DNA of 64,000 nt from Hespellia sp. (GTDB taxonomy: Bacteria; Bacillota; Clostridia; Lachnospirales; Lachnospiraceae). The position numbers were made by a program, and so were the translations under genes. The stretch is from assembly GCA_028693555.1 (NCBI GenBank), contig JAQUVD010000002.1, positions 1 to 64,000 of the forward strand. The letters are read 5' to 3'. This document shows positions 17,087 to 26,598 of this stretch, in pieces. Position 1 is the stretch's first letter. The number at the start of each line of letters is the position of its first letter. The notes below the pieces were generated by a model. That model saw only the letters and a list, made by a program, of their open reading frames with translations. It did no database searches and was not told the DNA's origin.

Positions 17087-18596
17087 TAAAAGCATAAAAA
17101 ATGTTGTTACATCGTTAGTCTACAAGATTGTTGCTTGCGTTGTAGGTCTACTGATACCTAGATTATTCATCATATCTTATGGTTCTGAACTTAATGGGCT
17201 ACAAAGCTCCATAGGTCAGTTCTTTACCTATATCGCACTAATTGAGGCTGGTGTCGGAGAAGTGACTTTGCAATCTCTTTTCAATCCAATTGCTGAAAAA
17301 AAATATCAAAAGTGCAATGAGATTTTGTCAGCAACGACAATATACTATAATCGCATCGGAGGGCTTTATCTAACAATTTTATTAGGTTTTGCATTCTTAT
17401 ATCCGGTCGTGATTCAAGTTGAAAGTGTTCCATACACAACAGTAGTCTGTTATATTATATTTTCTGGTTTAGTCAATGGCCTCAATTTCTTTTTTCAAGC
17501 GAAGATTATTTTGGTGCTCCAAGCCAGTGGGGAAATGTATATAAACAATCTTGTCACGATGGGCGTATATTGCTTAACATCAGCAATAAAAATAGGGTGC
17601 ATTATGTTGGGCTTGAATATTGTTTTCATTCAAGTCGGGTTCTTTCTAGCCAATATTTGTGGGACTTTTATTTATTACATTGTTGTAAAAAAGAAATTTT
17701 CATGGTTGAACTTTAAAGCAGAGCCGGATATGGGGGCGATTGAGCAACGAAACGCTGCACTTGTACATAAAATCTCTGGATTGGTATTTCAAAATACTGA
17801 TATTATTATTTTATCCTTTTTTTGTGGGTTGAAAGTCGTTAGCATATACACGATGTACAAGCTTGTAATTAACATGATTACCACAGTAATAGCATCGTTT
17901 GCAGACAGCGTTAACCATGTGTTCGGGCAAACATATAATGGAAAATCTCTGGAAGAGTATTGCAGAAAAATAGATGCTTTTAATGTGTTATACTCATCAT
18001 TGGCGTTTGCATTATTTACAATAACGAGTATACTGATTATTCCTTTTTTGCAGATATATACAAAAGGAATGGATCAGAATTATATTTATCCGCTGCTCCC
18101 ATTTCTGTATATCAGTATAGAAGTTCTGCAAGTTGGAAGAGAAGCTATGCTTAGAACGATAACGGTAGCAGGGCATTTTCAAAAAACAATCTATGCGGCA
18201 ATTATTGAAACGGCGATAAATCTGGTGGTATCTATTTCTGCGGTGATTATTTTCAAAAAACTCTGGGGGGAAACAGCTGGTTTATTCGGGGCTCTGCTTG
18301 GTACAATTGCGGCACTGATGTACCGAACGATTGATATCAATAGGTATGCGAATCATAATATTTTGATGAGAAAAGCATGGAAATCTAACAAATTAATATT
18401 GACAAATATAGCAATCTATATATTTATTGGTTTTGTTTTGCGTCGCGTGGAGTTGAATGTAAATACTTATTTGCAATTAATTGGATACGGATTGGTGTTG
18501 ACTGTAGTAATTGTGCCTCTCTATTTAATTATTCAATTACTTATAAACAAGAAAGAAGCAAAAGATGTATTGGATGTTGTATTAAAGAAAAGATAG
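17079..18596 (+). CDS. Wzx-type polysaccharide flippase (MOP superfamily)
   Basis: The 505-aa protein has about 12-14 hydrophobic helices and the MOP/PST layout. The N-terminal helix contains GLLIPRLFIISYGSELNGL, matching the typical Wzx start. It moves undecaprenyl-linked repeat units across the membrane. The start chosen is ATG 17079, with GGGGG upstream; an in-frame TTG at 17073 is less likely. It overlaps the previous gene by 8 bases. Together with EpsG at 11.5 kb it completes the export and polymerisation machinery. Confidence 0.85.
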   Translation: MNNKSIKNVVTSLVYKIVACVVGLLIPRLFIISYGSELNGLQSSIGQFFTYIALIEAGVGEVTLQSLFNPIAEKKYQKCNEILSATTIYYNRIGGLYLTILLGFAFLYPVVIQVESVPYTTVVCYIIFSGLVNGLNFFFQAKIILVLQASGEMYINNLVTMGVYCLTSAIKIGCIMLGLNIVFIQVGFFLANICGTFIYYIVVKKKFSWLNFKAEPDMGAIEQRNAALVHKISGLVFQNTDIIILSFFCGLKVVSIYTMYKLVINMITTVIASFADSVNHVFGQTYNGKSLEEYCRKIDAFNVLYSSLAFALFTITSILIIPFLQIYTKGMDQNYIYPLLPFLYISIEVLQVGREAMLRTITVAGHFQKTIYAAIIETAINLVVSISAVIIFKKLWGETAGLFGALLGTIAALMYRTIDINRYANHNILMRKAWKSNKLILTNIAIYIFIGFVLRRVELNVNTYLQLIGYGLVLTVVIVPLYLIIQLLINKKEAKDVLDVVLKKR

Positions 18597-18612
18597 TGGG
18601 AGGAAAATTAAA

Positions 18613-19854
18613 TTGGAAAAGACGAAAGTGGTTTTTTTTATCTATGATTTTCATTGTGGCGGAATAGAAAAATCATTAATCGATTTATTAAAAAAAATGG
18701 ATTATGAGAGATTTCAGGTTGATGTTATTGTCTTGGAAAACCGTGGGCAGTATGCAGCGGATATCCCGAACAGTGTAAAAGTGATAGAGTATCAATTAGA
18801 TCAATTTACGAAGATTCACACACAGGGGTCGGCAAAAAAGGGAATCACAGATCTCTTGAAAAAGGGAAAAAGAGGACTCGCTGTTGAATGTATATGCACA
18901 TGTCTAAGGGAGTGGTTGTTTTATAGAAATAGCAGATGGAAGTTTGTATGTGAACGGTTTCTGAAAAAGGGCTATGACATTGAAACACGGTATGATGTGG
19001 CAATTGACTATCAGGGATTGGGCTCATCTATTTTGGGTTTGCCTTTTGTTGCACATAAAATCCATGCGAATAAGAGAATTGCATGGATACATCAAGACGT
19101 AAATTATATGACAGAAGAAGCAAAGAGCTTTTCGAATTATTTGGACTTGTTTGATAATATTGTTTGTGTTTCGAGTGCCTCGAAAAAAGAGTTTGATACA
19201 CAATTTCCCAAATATAAAGAAAAGACAACAGTTTTTTATAATCTTGTCGATAAAGAGGAATTAACCAAGAAATCAGTAGAACCCAATGAATATGACATCA
19301 AAGAAAAAGTCCTTATCCTCTCTGTGGGGCGCTTGGATTATCAAAAAGGCTTTGATATTGCAATTAAAGCGTTGAAAGATATAAAAGATAGTATTCCAGA
19401 TTTTCTGTATGTTATTGTTGGATCGGGATCAGAAGGTAGTTTATTGCAGAAAACCATAGAGGAAACTGGGCTTATTGAAAATGTCAGGTTATTGGGGAGA
19501 AAAGACAATCCCTATCCATATTATCGAAATGCAGATCTATATTTACAGCCCTCGCGCTTTGAAGGTTTCTGTATTACATTAGCGGAGGCCAAGGTTTTTA
19601 ATATTCCGATTGTGACAACAGATTTTGCAGGAGCCAGAGAGCAAATACGAAATATGGAAACAGGAATGATTGTCAGGTGCGAACAGTCTGCCATTGCCCA
19701 TGGAATTGAGCAACTCATTAATTCTCGGGATTTACAATCAACATTTTCATCAAATCTGAGATTGGAAAATGAATTGAAATCTGATTTATCAGAACTATTT
19801 GTTTTTTTTGAAAAAAACAAGGCGAGGATGAATGCAATGGTAAAAGAGGATTAA
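18613..19854 (+). CDS. Glycosyltransferase family 4 (GT-B)
   Basis: This is a 413-aa GT4 transferase starting at TTG 18613 behind GGGAGG. The N-terminus is FFIYDFHCGGIEKSLIDLL. The acceptor side has KRIAWIHQDVNYM, and the donor domain has LSVGRLDYQKGFDIAI, IVGSGSEGSLL, EGFCITLAEAKV (E-x7-E) and TTDFAGAREQI. It is the last intact transferase of the operon; downstream lies about 1.1 kb of degraded sequence. Confidence 0.85.
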   Translation: MEKTKVVFFIYDFHCGGIEKSLIDLLKKMDYERFQVDVIVLENRGQYAADIPNSVKVIEYQLDQFTKIHTQGSAKKGITDLLKKGKRGLAVECICTCLREWLFYRNSRWKFVCERFLKKGYDIETRYDVAIDYQGLGSSILGLPFVAHKIHANKRIAWIHQDVNYMTEEAKSFSNYLDLFDNIVCVSSASKKEFDTQFPKYKEKTTVFYNLVDKEELTKKSVEPNEYDIKEKVLILSVGRLDYQKGFDIAIKALKDIKDSIPDFLYVIVGSGSEGSLLQKTIEETGLIENVRLLGRKDNPYPYYRNADLYLQPSRFEGFCITLAEAKVFNIPIVTTDFAGAREQIRNMETGMIVRCEQSAIAHGIEQLINSRDLQSTFSSNLRLENELKSDLSELFVFFEKNKARMNAMVKED

Positions 19855-19971
19855 AGAAATTTTTCATATGATAACGGAGTTGACCACAGCGGGGGCAGAC
19901 CCATGAGGAACAACTAATAAAAGGGAGTTGAGACTTGCTGCGTTTTAGGACTTTTGGAATGGGAAAATGTA

Positions 19972-20379
19972 ATGTATACAGAATATGTTATTTTATCAAT
20001 GAACAAAAATACATACCGTATAGCAATCGGAAATAGAAAAGGATGCAATCCTATTCTTTATTTGCTGATTAGAGCAGTAGATGATCCTGATCATGGATTT
20101 TATTCACATTATTTGCATTTAAACAGAATAACAGAAGCGGAAGGATTAGAAATTCAGTCATTGGTGGAAAGTCATAAGTTTACCTCTGCATACAGTAAGC
20201 TTAAGTTGTATTTGAAAAGAGAAAATTCAGATATAATTATATATGGTCCCTGCAGATCGATGCAACTAAGTGATGCAGTTCCTAATGAGTGGTTTGACGG
20301 ATGTAAGTATATTATTGATTTGCTGCCGACAAAGATAAAAGGAATTATTCCAATAGATATTGATGCGGAAGTGGAATAA
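19972..20379 (+). CDS. Hypothetical protein, 135 aa
   Basis: I do not recognise a family. The start chosen is ATG 19972, with GGGA 8 bases upstream; a TTG at 19954 is in frame. The protein is mixed alpha/beta with no membrane segment or obvious motif, and ends in an acidic tail (PIDIDAEVE). It lies in a stretch of gene fragments at the end of the glycan operon, and its end overlaps a fragment resembling a sugar transferase. It may itself be a remnant. Confidence 0.35.
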   Translation: MYTEYVILSMNKNTYRIAIGNRKGCNPILYLLIRAVDDPDHGFYSHYLHLNRITEAEGLEIQSLVESHKFTSAYSKLKLYLKRENSDIIIYGPCRSMQLSDAVPNEWFDGCKYIIDLLPTKIKGIIPIDIDAEVE

Positions 20380-20503
20380 ACTTCCTCTGGAGTTTCAAAA
20401 GATGATAGAACGAGAAAATTCTGATAGCAGGAGGAAAAACTGGTATTTAACTTTATATAAGAGGACATTCCGATATCGTTTTAATAGAAAATTAAAAATA
20501 TAG
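20363..20503 (+). pseudogene. Fragment resembling the N-terminus of a lipid-carrier sugar transferase
   Basis: A 46-codon frame reads MRKWNKLPLEFQKMIERE and later LYKRTFRYRF before stopping. Sugar transferases of this class often begin with a W-x-x-LP-x-E/F stretch and then a KR-x-FD segment leading into the membrane helix. Here the helix and all catalytic motifs are missing. The likeness is from memory and short, so this is tentative. Confidence 0.35.
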
Positions 20504-20517
20504 TAGGTTAACACATT

Positions 20518-20970
20518 TTGATTTACTATTTGGCAGGGGCATTGATAGGACGATACAGCTTTGATTTGTTTCAGCGGAAAAGCACCCTTTCTGAAAGGAT
20601 TGTTGCGATTCCAATTGCAAGTGTCTGTGTTATATATTTTTTTAGTTGTGGAAAAGGGACACAAACGAGTATTTTTGTCACTCCCGTGTTGTTGATTTAC
20701 TGTTTCGCATTTTGGGTGATATCCGATTTTTTTGTTGGCGAAAGATATTATGTTTTTGAAACGGAATCATTTCTTGTTTTTGCGATGCATCTGAATGTGG
20801 GGACCATTTTCGCAAAAATTCTATATGCTTTATTCCCGAAATCAATGTATTTCGGACCGATAAATTATGTTTTGACGATTATTTCTACCGTTTGTTTTAT
20901 CCGTGTAGTTGATTTTGGGCTTAAGCGTTATACACCGTGTTTGCGTGAGTTGCTTACTGGACAAAGATAA
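20518..20970 (+). pseudogene. Truncated acyltransferase 3-family protein (C-terminal part)
   Basis: An open frame of about 150 codons without a good start or ribosome site encodes four to five hydrophobic helices. The AMHLNVGTIFAKIL segment corresponds to the last conserved part of acyltransferase-3 proteins, where a His follows a hydrophobic strand. The N-terminal half with the catalytic His is absent. It is most likely the tail of a gene cut by a recombination event. Confidence 0.6.
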
Positions 20971-21107
20971 TATAATGAAAAATGGAGTGTAGAAGTATAA
21001 GTTTTTAATGTTTTTTGGAGTCGATAAGAAAGTATATATTTTGTGAATATTATTGAACAGACTGGTATTAGAGTGAGTATGGAAGATAAAGGGAAAAAGA
21101 TAAACAG

Positions 21108-21142
21108 AAAAGCATTTTACCATTTAGGTAAGATGCTTTTTT
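21108..21142 (+). terminator. Strong intrinsic terminator ending the polysaccharide operon
   Basis: A 13-bp stem pairs 21109-21121 (AAAGCATTTTACC) with 21127-21139 (GGTAAGATGCTTT), with one G-U pair and a 5-base loop, followed by six T residues. It separates the degraded operon end from the capE cassette. Confidence 0.9.
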
Positions 21143-21196
21143 AATAAATTACAATATGATAAAAGTTAAATGTAAGCGATATTAGAGGGAGGAATT

Positions 21197-22243
21197 ATGT
21201 CACAATTTACAAACAAAACACTACTCATCACAGGAGGAACCGGCTCATTCGGGAATGCCGTCCTAAACGGTTTCCTAGACACAGATATCAAGGAAATCCG
21301 TATCTTTTCTCGTGATGAAAAAAAACAGGATGATATGCGCCATGTGTTTCAGGCGAAGATGCCGGAGGCATCGAACAAGATTAAATTCTTTATTGGAGAT
21401 GTCAGAGACATTGCATCAGTCAAGAACGCAATGCACGGCGTAGATTACATATTCCATGCGGCTGCTTTAAAGCAGGTTCCATCCTGCGAGTTCTTCCCAA
21501 TTGAAGCAGTCAAGACGAACGTACTTGGTACGGAGAACGTTTTAACTGCAGCAATTGAGGAAGGCGTGAAAGCGGCCATCTGTCTTTCTACCGATAAGGC
21601 AGCGTATCCGGTAAATGCAATGGGAACATCAAAAGCCATGATGGAGAAAGTAATCGTTGCCAAATCCCGTACTGTGGATTCGGAGAAAACTAAAATCTGC
21701 TGTACCCGTTACGGTAATGTAATGTGTTCCCGTGGCTCTGTTATTCCACTTTGGATTGAGCAGATTAAGAACGGTCATCCGATTACGATTACAGAACCAG
21801 CGATGACTCGCTTTATTATGTCACTGGAAGAAGCAGTCGATCTTGTCCTTTTTGCTTTTGAAAATGGTACAAGTGGTGATATTTTAGTTCAGAAGGCTCC
21901 GGCGTGTACGATTGAAGTGCTGGCCAAAGCAGTTGCAGAATTATTTGATCCAAATACAGAAATTAAAGTGATTGGAATTCGTCATGGAGAGAAGATGTAT
22001 GAGACACTTCTTACCAACGAGGAGTGTGCGAATGCAGTTGACTTAGGGAACTTCTATCGTGTACCATGTGATAAGAGAGACTTGAATTATGATAAGTTCT
22101 TTAAAGAAGGCGATGTAGAGAGAAATACATTGACGGAATTTAACAGTAACAACACGGAGTTGTTGAATGTAGAAGAAGTAAAGGAGAAGCTGTTATCATT
22201 ACAGTACATTCGCGATGAGTTAGCTGCTTGGGAGGAAAGATAA
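21197..22243 (+). CDS. capE: UDP-GlcNAc 4,6-dehydratase/5-epimerase (CapE/FnlA type)
   Basis: This 348-aa soluble SDR enzyme performs the first step of UDP-L-FucNAc synthesis, inverting C5 while making the 4-keto-6-deoxy sugar. It has the Rossmann motif TGGTGSFGNAV near residue 12, STDKAAYPVNAMGTSKA with Met-x3-Lys in place of the SDR Tyr-x3-Lys, and RYGNVMCSRGSVIP. Identity as CapE/FnlA rather than PseB is supported by the two genes that follow. It starts behind GGGAGGA. Its stop overlaps the capF start (TAATG). Confidence 0.9.
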   Translation: MSQFTNKTLLITGGTGSFGNAVLNGFLDTDIKEIRIFSRDEKKQDDMRHVFQAKMPEASNKIKFFIGDVRDIASVKNAMHGVDYIFHAAALKQVPSCEFFPIEAVKTNVLGTENVLTAAIEEGVKAAICLSTDKAAYPVNAMGTSKAMMEKVIVAKSRTVDSEKTKICCTRYGNVMCSRGSVIPLWIEQIKNGHPITITEPAMTRFIMSLEEAVDLVLFAFENGTSGDILVQKAPACTIEVLAKAVAELFDPNTEIKVIGIRHGEKMYETLLTNEECANAVDLGNFYRVPCDKRDLNYDKFFKEGDVERNTLTEFNSNNTELLNVEEVKEKLLSLQYIRDELAAWEER

Positions 22244-23451
22244 TGAAGATATTAGTTACCGGTTCGGAAGGATTTGTAGGTAAGAATCTTGTAGCTTCTT
22301 TGAATAATATCAAGGAAGGAAAAGACAGAACCCGTGAAGGCTTAGTGGTCGATGAGGTTTTCGAGTATGACAGAGATACGGATGAGATTCTTTTAGACAC
22401 ATTTTGTGAACAGGCAGATTTTGTATTTAATCTGGCTGGTGTGAATCGACCGAAAGAGCAGGCAGAATTTATGGAAGGTAACTTTGGCTTTGCATCTACA
22501 TTGTTAGATACATTAAAGAGACATCAGAATTGCTGTCCGGTCATGTTGTCTTCTTCGATTCAGGCGACACTAATTGGACGCTATGCCGACAGTGAATACG
22601 GAAGATCCAAACTGGCAGGGGAAGAATTGTTCTTTTCCTATGGAAAAGATGTCAGTGCACCGGTTCTTGTTTATCGATTTCCAAATCTTTTTGGCAAATG
22701 GTGCCAACCAAATTACAATTCTGCGGTTGCAACATTCTGTAATAACTATGCCAATGATTTACCGATTCAGGTCAGTGACCCATCGGTCGAACTGGAACTA
22801 CTGTATATTGACGATTTGGTAACTGAAATGTTAGATGCACTTCAGGGAAAGGAACATTACTGTGAGTTCGAAGGCGTGGCAGCAGTAGGACAGGCAAGCG
22901 GTCGTTATTGTTATGTACCAATCACTCATAAAGTAACACTTGGTGAGATTGTTGCTCTGCTAGATGAATTTAAAGAGCAATCAACAACGTTAGTAATGCC
23001 TGACATTCCGAATAATTCATTTGCCAAGAAGCTTTATTCTACTTATTTATCCTATCTTCCAAAGGAGAAGACAATCTTTCCTTTGAAGATGAATATAGAC
23101 AATCGAGGCAGCTTTACAGAATTATTAAAAACGAAAAAATGTGGACAGTTCAGCGTGAACATCAGCAAACCGGGAATTACAAAAGGGGAGCACTGGCATC
23201 ATACAAAATGGGAATTCTTTATTGTGGTATCGGGACATGGAATCATTCAGGAACGTAAGATCGGGACTGATGAAGTGATCGAATTTGAAGTGACAGGGGA
23301 GAAAATCGAAGCGATTCATATGCTTCCCGGCTATACACATAATATTATAAATGTATCAGATACACAGGATTTAGTAACATTGATGTGGGCGAATGAACAG
23401 TTCGATCCAAATCATCCAGATACATTTGGAGAGATGGTTGTAAAAAAATGA
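22243..23451 (+). CDS. capF: CapF/FnlB-type bifunctional 4-keto sugar reductase/3-epimerase with C-terminal cupin
   Basis: This 402-aa enzyme has an N-terminal SDR domain (ILVTGSEGFVGKNLV) and a C-terminal cupin with the zinc-type pattern GEHWHHTKWEFF and PGYTHNIINV. That fusion is characteristic of CapF, which epimerises C3 and reduces C4 of the CapE product. The start is ATG 22243, directly behind GGGAGGAAAGATA. It is slightly longer than the common ~370 aa, mainly in the SDR part. Confidence 0.9.
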   Translation: MKILVTGSEGFVGKNLVASLNNIKEGKDRTREGLVVDEVFEYDRDTDEILLDTFCEQADFVFNLAGVNRPKEQAEFMEGNFGFASTLLDTLKRHQNCCPVMLSSSIQATLIGRYADSEYGRSKLAGEELFFSYGKDVSAPVLVYRFPNLFGKWCQPNYNSAVATFCNNYANDLPIQVSDPSVELELLYIDDLVTEMLDALQGKEHYCEFEGVAAVGQASGRYCYVPITHKVTLGEIVALLDEFKEQSTTLVMPDIPNNSFAKKLYSTYLSYLPKEKTIFPLKMNIDNRGSFTELLKTKKCGQFSVNISKPGITKGEHWHHTKWEFFIVVSGHGIIQERKIGTDEVIEFEVTGEKIEAIHMLPGYTHNIINVSDTQDLVTLMWANEQFDPNHPDTFGEMVVKK

Positions 23452-23511
23452 AATTAATCATGATAGTACTGAAAATGATGTTGTTGGTAAGTGTGAAGAG
23501 TAATTATTAAT

Positions 23512-23670
23512 ATGGGAGCTCTGATTGATCATAATTGCATGATTGGTGAGGGCTCCCATATTTGCATTGGAGCAATCGTAAAAGCAGACAATAATTTGCC
23601 GAGATGTGTTAAAATAGAAGCAGGTACTGTAATAGAGAATGGAACATATAGAAAGAGGGATGAAAACCAG
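23512..23670 (+). pseudogene. Beta-helix acetyltransferase remnant fused in frame ahead of capG
   Basis: The 53 codons before the likely capG start encode GALIDHNCMIGEGSHICIGA and then VKIEAGTVIENGTY. These are hexapeptide coils typical of NeuD/PglD acetyltransferases. There is no nucleotide-binding N-domain. The segment is open and in frame with capG, so it could add a short N-terminal extension if translated from the ATG at 23512. A remnant is more likely, because capG has its own ribosome site. Confidence 0.55.
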
Positions 23671-24855
23671 ATGGAGATAAGGATCGATTATTCAGATATA
23701 AAATTTAAAAATGATGGAAGATTAAAATTGTTGATTATCGTTGGTACAAGACCGGAAATCATCCGTCTTGCAGCTACAATTAATAAGTGCAGAAAGTATT
23801 TTGACTGTGTGTTAGCACATACAGGTCAGAATTATGATTATAATTTGAATGGTGTATTCTTCCATGACTTAAAATTAGATGCACCGGAAGTATATATGGA
23901 TGCAGTAGGAGACGATCTTGGATCAACCGTAGGAAATATTATTAATTGTTCTTATAAATTGATGAATCAGATCAAACCAGATGCTTTATTAATTCTTGGG
24001 GATACGAATTCTTGTCTGTCTGCAATTGCTGCAAAGAGACTTCATATTCCTATCTTCCACATGGAAGCGGGAAACAGATGTAAAGATGAGTGTCTGCCAG
24101 AAGAAACGAATCGTAGAATCGTAGATATTATATCTGATGTGAATCTTGCCTACTCAGAACACGCAAGACGTTATCTTGCGGACTGCGGACTTCCGAAAGA
24201 GAGAACATACGTAACAGGTTCTCCGATGGCAGAAGTATTACATCAGAATCTTGCTGAAATCGAAGCATCAGATATCTTAACAAAGCTGAATCTTGAACCT
24301 AAGAAGTATATGCTTCTTTCTGCACACAGAGAAGAGAACATTGATACAGAGAAGAACTTCTTATCTTTGTTCACAGCAATTAATAAGTTAGCTGAAAAAT
24401 ATGATATGCCAATTCTATATTCTTGTCATCCAAGAAGTAAGAAGAGATTGGAGACATCCGGATTTGAACTTGATAAACGAGTAGTGATGCATGAACCACT
24501 CGGGTTCCATGATTATAATCATCTTCAAATGAATGCATTTGCAGTAATCTCTGATAGCGGAACGCTTCCGGAAGAAAGTAGTTTCTTTACCAGTGTAGGA
24601 CACCCATTTCCTGCAGTTTGTATTCGAACAAGCACTGAGAGACCAGAAGCGTTGGATAAGGCTTGCTTTATTCTTGCTGGTATCGATGAAGGGCATTTGC
24701 TTCAGGCTGTGAATACTGCGGTTGACATGGTGGTGGAAGGAGATAATGGAATTCCGGTACCGGATTATAAAGAAGAATTGGTGTCGACGAAAGTGGTGAA
24801 GATTATTCAGAGTTATACGGGGGTTGTAGATAAGATGGTGTGGAGAAAATACTAG
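23671..24855 (+). CDS. capG: UDP-N-acetylglucosamine 2-epimerase family (CapG/FnlC/WecB type)
   Basis: This is a 394-aa GT-B-fold 2-epimerase catalysing the last step to UDP-L-FucNAc. Family landmarks are LLIIVGTRPEIIRLA at the start, HTGQNYDYNL, LILGDTNSCLS, FHMEAGNRC, PEETNRRIVD, SAHREENID and SDSGTLPEES. The start chosen is ATG 23671, behind AGAGGGA; an upstream in-frame ATG would add a beta-helix remnant. It completes the capE-capF-capG cassette. Confidence 0.9.
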   Translation: MEIRIDYSDIKFKNDGRLKLLIIVGTRPEIIRLAATINKCRKYFDCVLAHTGQNYDYNLNGVFFHDLKLDAPEVYMDAVGDDLGSTVGNIINCSYKLMNQIKPDALLILGDTNSCLSAIAAKRLHIPIFHMEAGNRCKDECLPEETNRRIVDIISDVNLAYSEHARRYLADCGLPKERTYVTGSPMAEVLHQNLAEIEASDILTKLNLEPKKYMLLSAHREENIDTEKNFLSLFTAINKLAEKYDMPILYSCHPRSKKRLETSGFELDKRVVMHEPLGFHDYNHLQMNAFAVISDSGTLPEESSFFTSVGHPFPAVCIRTSTERPEALDKACFILAGIDEGHLLQAVNTAVDMVVEGDNGIPVPDYKEELVSTKVVKIIQSYTGVVDKMVWRKY

Positions 24856-24878
24856 GCAACAAGTCAACGATACGATAG

Positions 24879-24899
24879 TATAAAAGATGTTATTTTATA
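24879..24899. terminator. Possible weak bidirectional terminator between capG and the minus-strand MBL gene
   Basis: TATAAAA (24879-24885) and TTTTATA (24893-24899) are perfect inverted repeats with a 7-base loop, located between convergent stop codons. The stem is all A-T, so it would be weak. Confidence 0.3.
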
Positions 24900-24908
24900 T
24901 AAATAATT

Positions 24909-26564
24909 CTACTGAAGTGCATAACCATTCACATTTGGGGGAGCCGGAAGTGCGGGAGCAGCAGGCGTATGCAGTGTGTTTCCCCATCCCTGATGCGTGT
25001 GATCTGCCACATTCGAAGGGTGATGGTGGGTATTGGGGGTAGAGTAGGAATAGATTACCTGGGAGACTGCGGGAGCGGGATTAGGAGCAGGAATATGGGC
25101 AGGATTTTGGGTGGTCGCCGTTTGGGAGTAGCACCCACCATGATGAGTGGCCTGTAAGTATGTGTAAGTGGGCAGATTTTTGGCAGCAAAAACAGCCGAA
25201 TAAATGCAGTCTCCAGCCAGCATGATGGTGTTTCCCGTGGGCAAAGTCATCTCTGCAAAAATGCCATTAGCATGAGGGTGAGAGGAACCCGGAGTGGAAA
25301 TTTTGTGAATGTTTAAATGGACTCCAAAATTTGGCATGGCGGCGCCTGGAAGTAAAAGGTGCAGGGCTCCTCCGTGAGTACGTATCAAGCCATTTATCTT
25401 TGTGATTGTAGGGGTGCTGAACCCGCCCGGAACATACCAGTCTAGAGACCAGCTTCCAGTTACTTGCAGGGCCAAATTAATGTGGTCCGTATGCCAGTGA
25501 GAGAGAATGATTGTGGTGGGAGGTGCTGCTTGGGTCGTAAAAAGTCCTTGAATGGCAGCTGCAATCACGTTGCTTTGAGGAAAATAACGTCTGTTGAGGG
25601 CGTTTGGAAGACCGAAGTCAAAAAAACCTTCCACGTTTCCAGCATTTTTAAGCAGAACTAATAGAGCCTGCCCCACATTACATACGTCAGCCTCATCAAA
25701 AACAGAAGTTGGAGAAAATGCTTTGAGAGGGGCGGAAATAGAATTCTTACTTTGGGAGCGATCAAGGGGAACCAGAGAGAAAAGTTGTTCCAGAGGGAGT
25801 GTTACAGATTCCATATGTAGTAAAGCACTGCCACTTAGAATGATGTTATGTGTGAGAAGGATAACACCGTTTTCCGGTATGTCACGAAAGACTTCATAGC
25901 CCGTATCCATTTTTCTGGAGAAGAAATCGGGGTTATCGATACATACGTCAGCGAGATAGAACTTTCCAAGCTGATAAAAATGATAGGAATTGTCTGGGAA
26001 ATAGCAGTTACCGGCAGTGCACGGGAGGGTTATAAGATAATCCAGCTTTGCCAATTGAAATTCTCTGCTTTGGATTCCGAAGGAACGGTAGGCAGCAATA
26101 GCATTTCGCAGGGGACCCGCCTCCAGCTCATCAAAAAATTGATAGTCTGTGTCAGAAAAAAGAATATCCACATCATTTTTTGCGACAAATTCCATTTCAG
26201 CCAATACGAAGCCCGGTCCCACTACATCAATTTCATGAATGATTGCATAAGCAGTGAAGCCTTCATCTTTGACAAAAGGTGGGGCTTCCTCATCATTTTG
26301 CCTGATTTTTTTAGCTCCAAAGGAATGACAGAGCTGCTTTATGGAGTTTTGTTTCAACAAAGCCTTGTTTAGCTGTAATACCATATTTTCTGTGAACTTC
26401 TCTTCACTATAAAACTGAAAGGTGGTTCGGGAAATATGCAGAGTGCCCTCCACCAGTTTTAATCCAAGTTCGTCAAGAGCTTTCTGAATTTGATATTGAG
26501 AGTCTGCCAGATTTATGCGAATGGCCGGCTGTTCTGTATTAAAACGAAAATAGTTAAAATGCAT
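24909..26564 (-). CDS. ComEC-like metallo-beta-lactamase-fold protein with an uncharacterised N-terminal half
   Basis: The start is ATG at 26564, behind AAAGGGGG on the reverse strand, giving 551 aa. Residues 1-290 are unrecognised. From about 295 a ComEC-type MBL domain follows: NVGQALLVLL, FDFG, the metal motif SHWHTDHINL (about 355, HxHxDH), LAGDCIYS (about 450) and ATHHGGCYSQ (about 475). The tail is rich in Pro, Ala and His. No signal peptide or membrane helix is seen, so unlike ComEC it is probably soluble. It is divergent from the large-protein operon and likely functionally linked. Possible activities include nuclease or other phosphoester/lactam hydrolysis; none is shown. Confidence 0.7.
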   Translation of the reverse strand: MHFNYFRFNTEQPAIRINLADSQYQIQKALDELGLKLVEGTLHISRTTFQFYSEEKFTENMVLQLNKALLKQNSIKQLCHSFGAKKIRQNDEEAPPFVKDEGFTAYAIIHEIDVVGPGFVLAEMEFVAKNDVDILFSDTDYQFFDELEAGPLRNAIAAYRSFGIQSREFQLAKLDYLITLPCTAGNCYFPDNSYHFYQLGKFYLADVCIDNPDFFSRKMDTGYEVFRDIPENGVILLTHNIILSGSALLHMESVTLPLEQLFSLVPLDRSQSKNSISAPLKAFSPTSVFDEADVCNVGQALLVLLKNAGNVEGFFDFGLPNALNRRYFPQSNVIAAAIQGLFTTQAAPPTTIILSHWHTDHINLALQVTGSWSLDWYVPGGFSTPTITKINGLIRTHGGALHLLLPGAAMPNFGVHLNIHKISTPGSSHPHANGIFAEMTLPTGNTIMLAGDCIYSAVFAAKNLPTYTYLQATHHGGCYSQTATTQNPAHIPAPNPAPAVSQVIYSYSTPNTHHHPSNVADHTHQGWGNTLHTPAAPALPAPPNVNGYALQ

Positions 26565-26598
26565 AATAAAACCCCCTTTAAACAACATCCTTTTGAAT

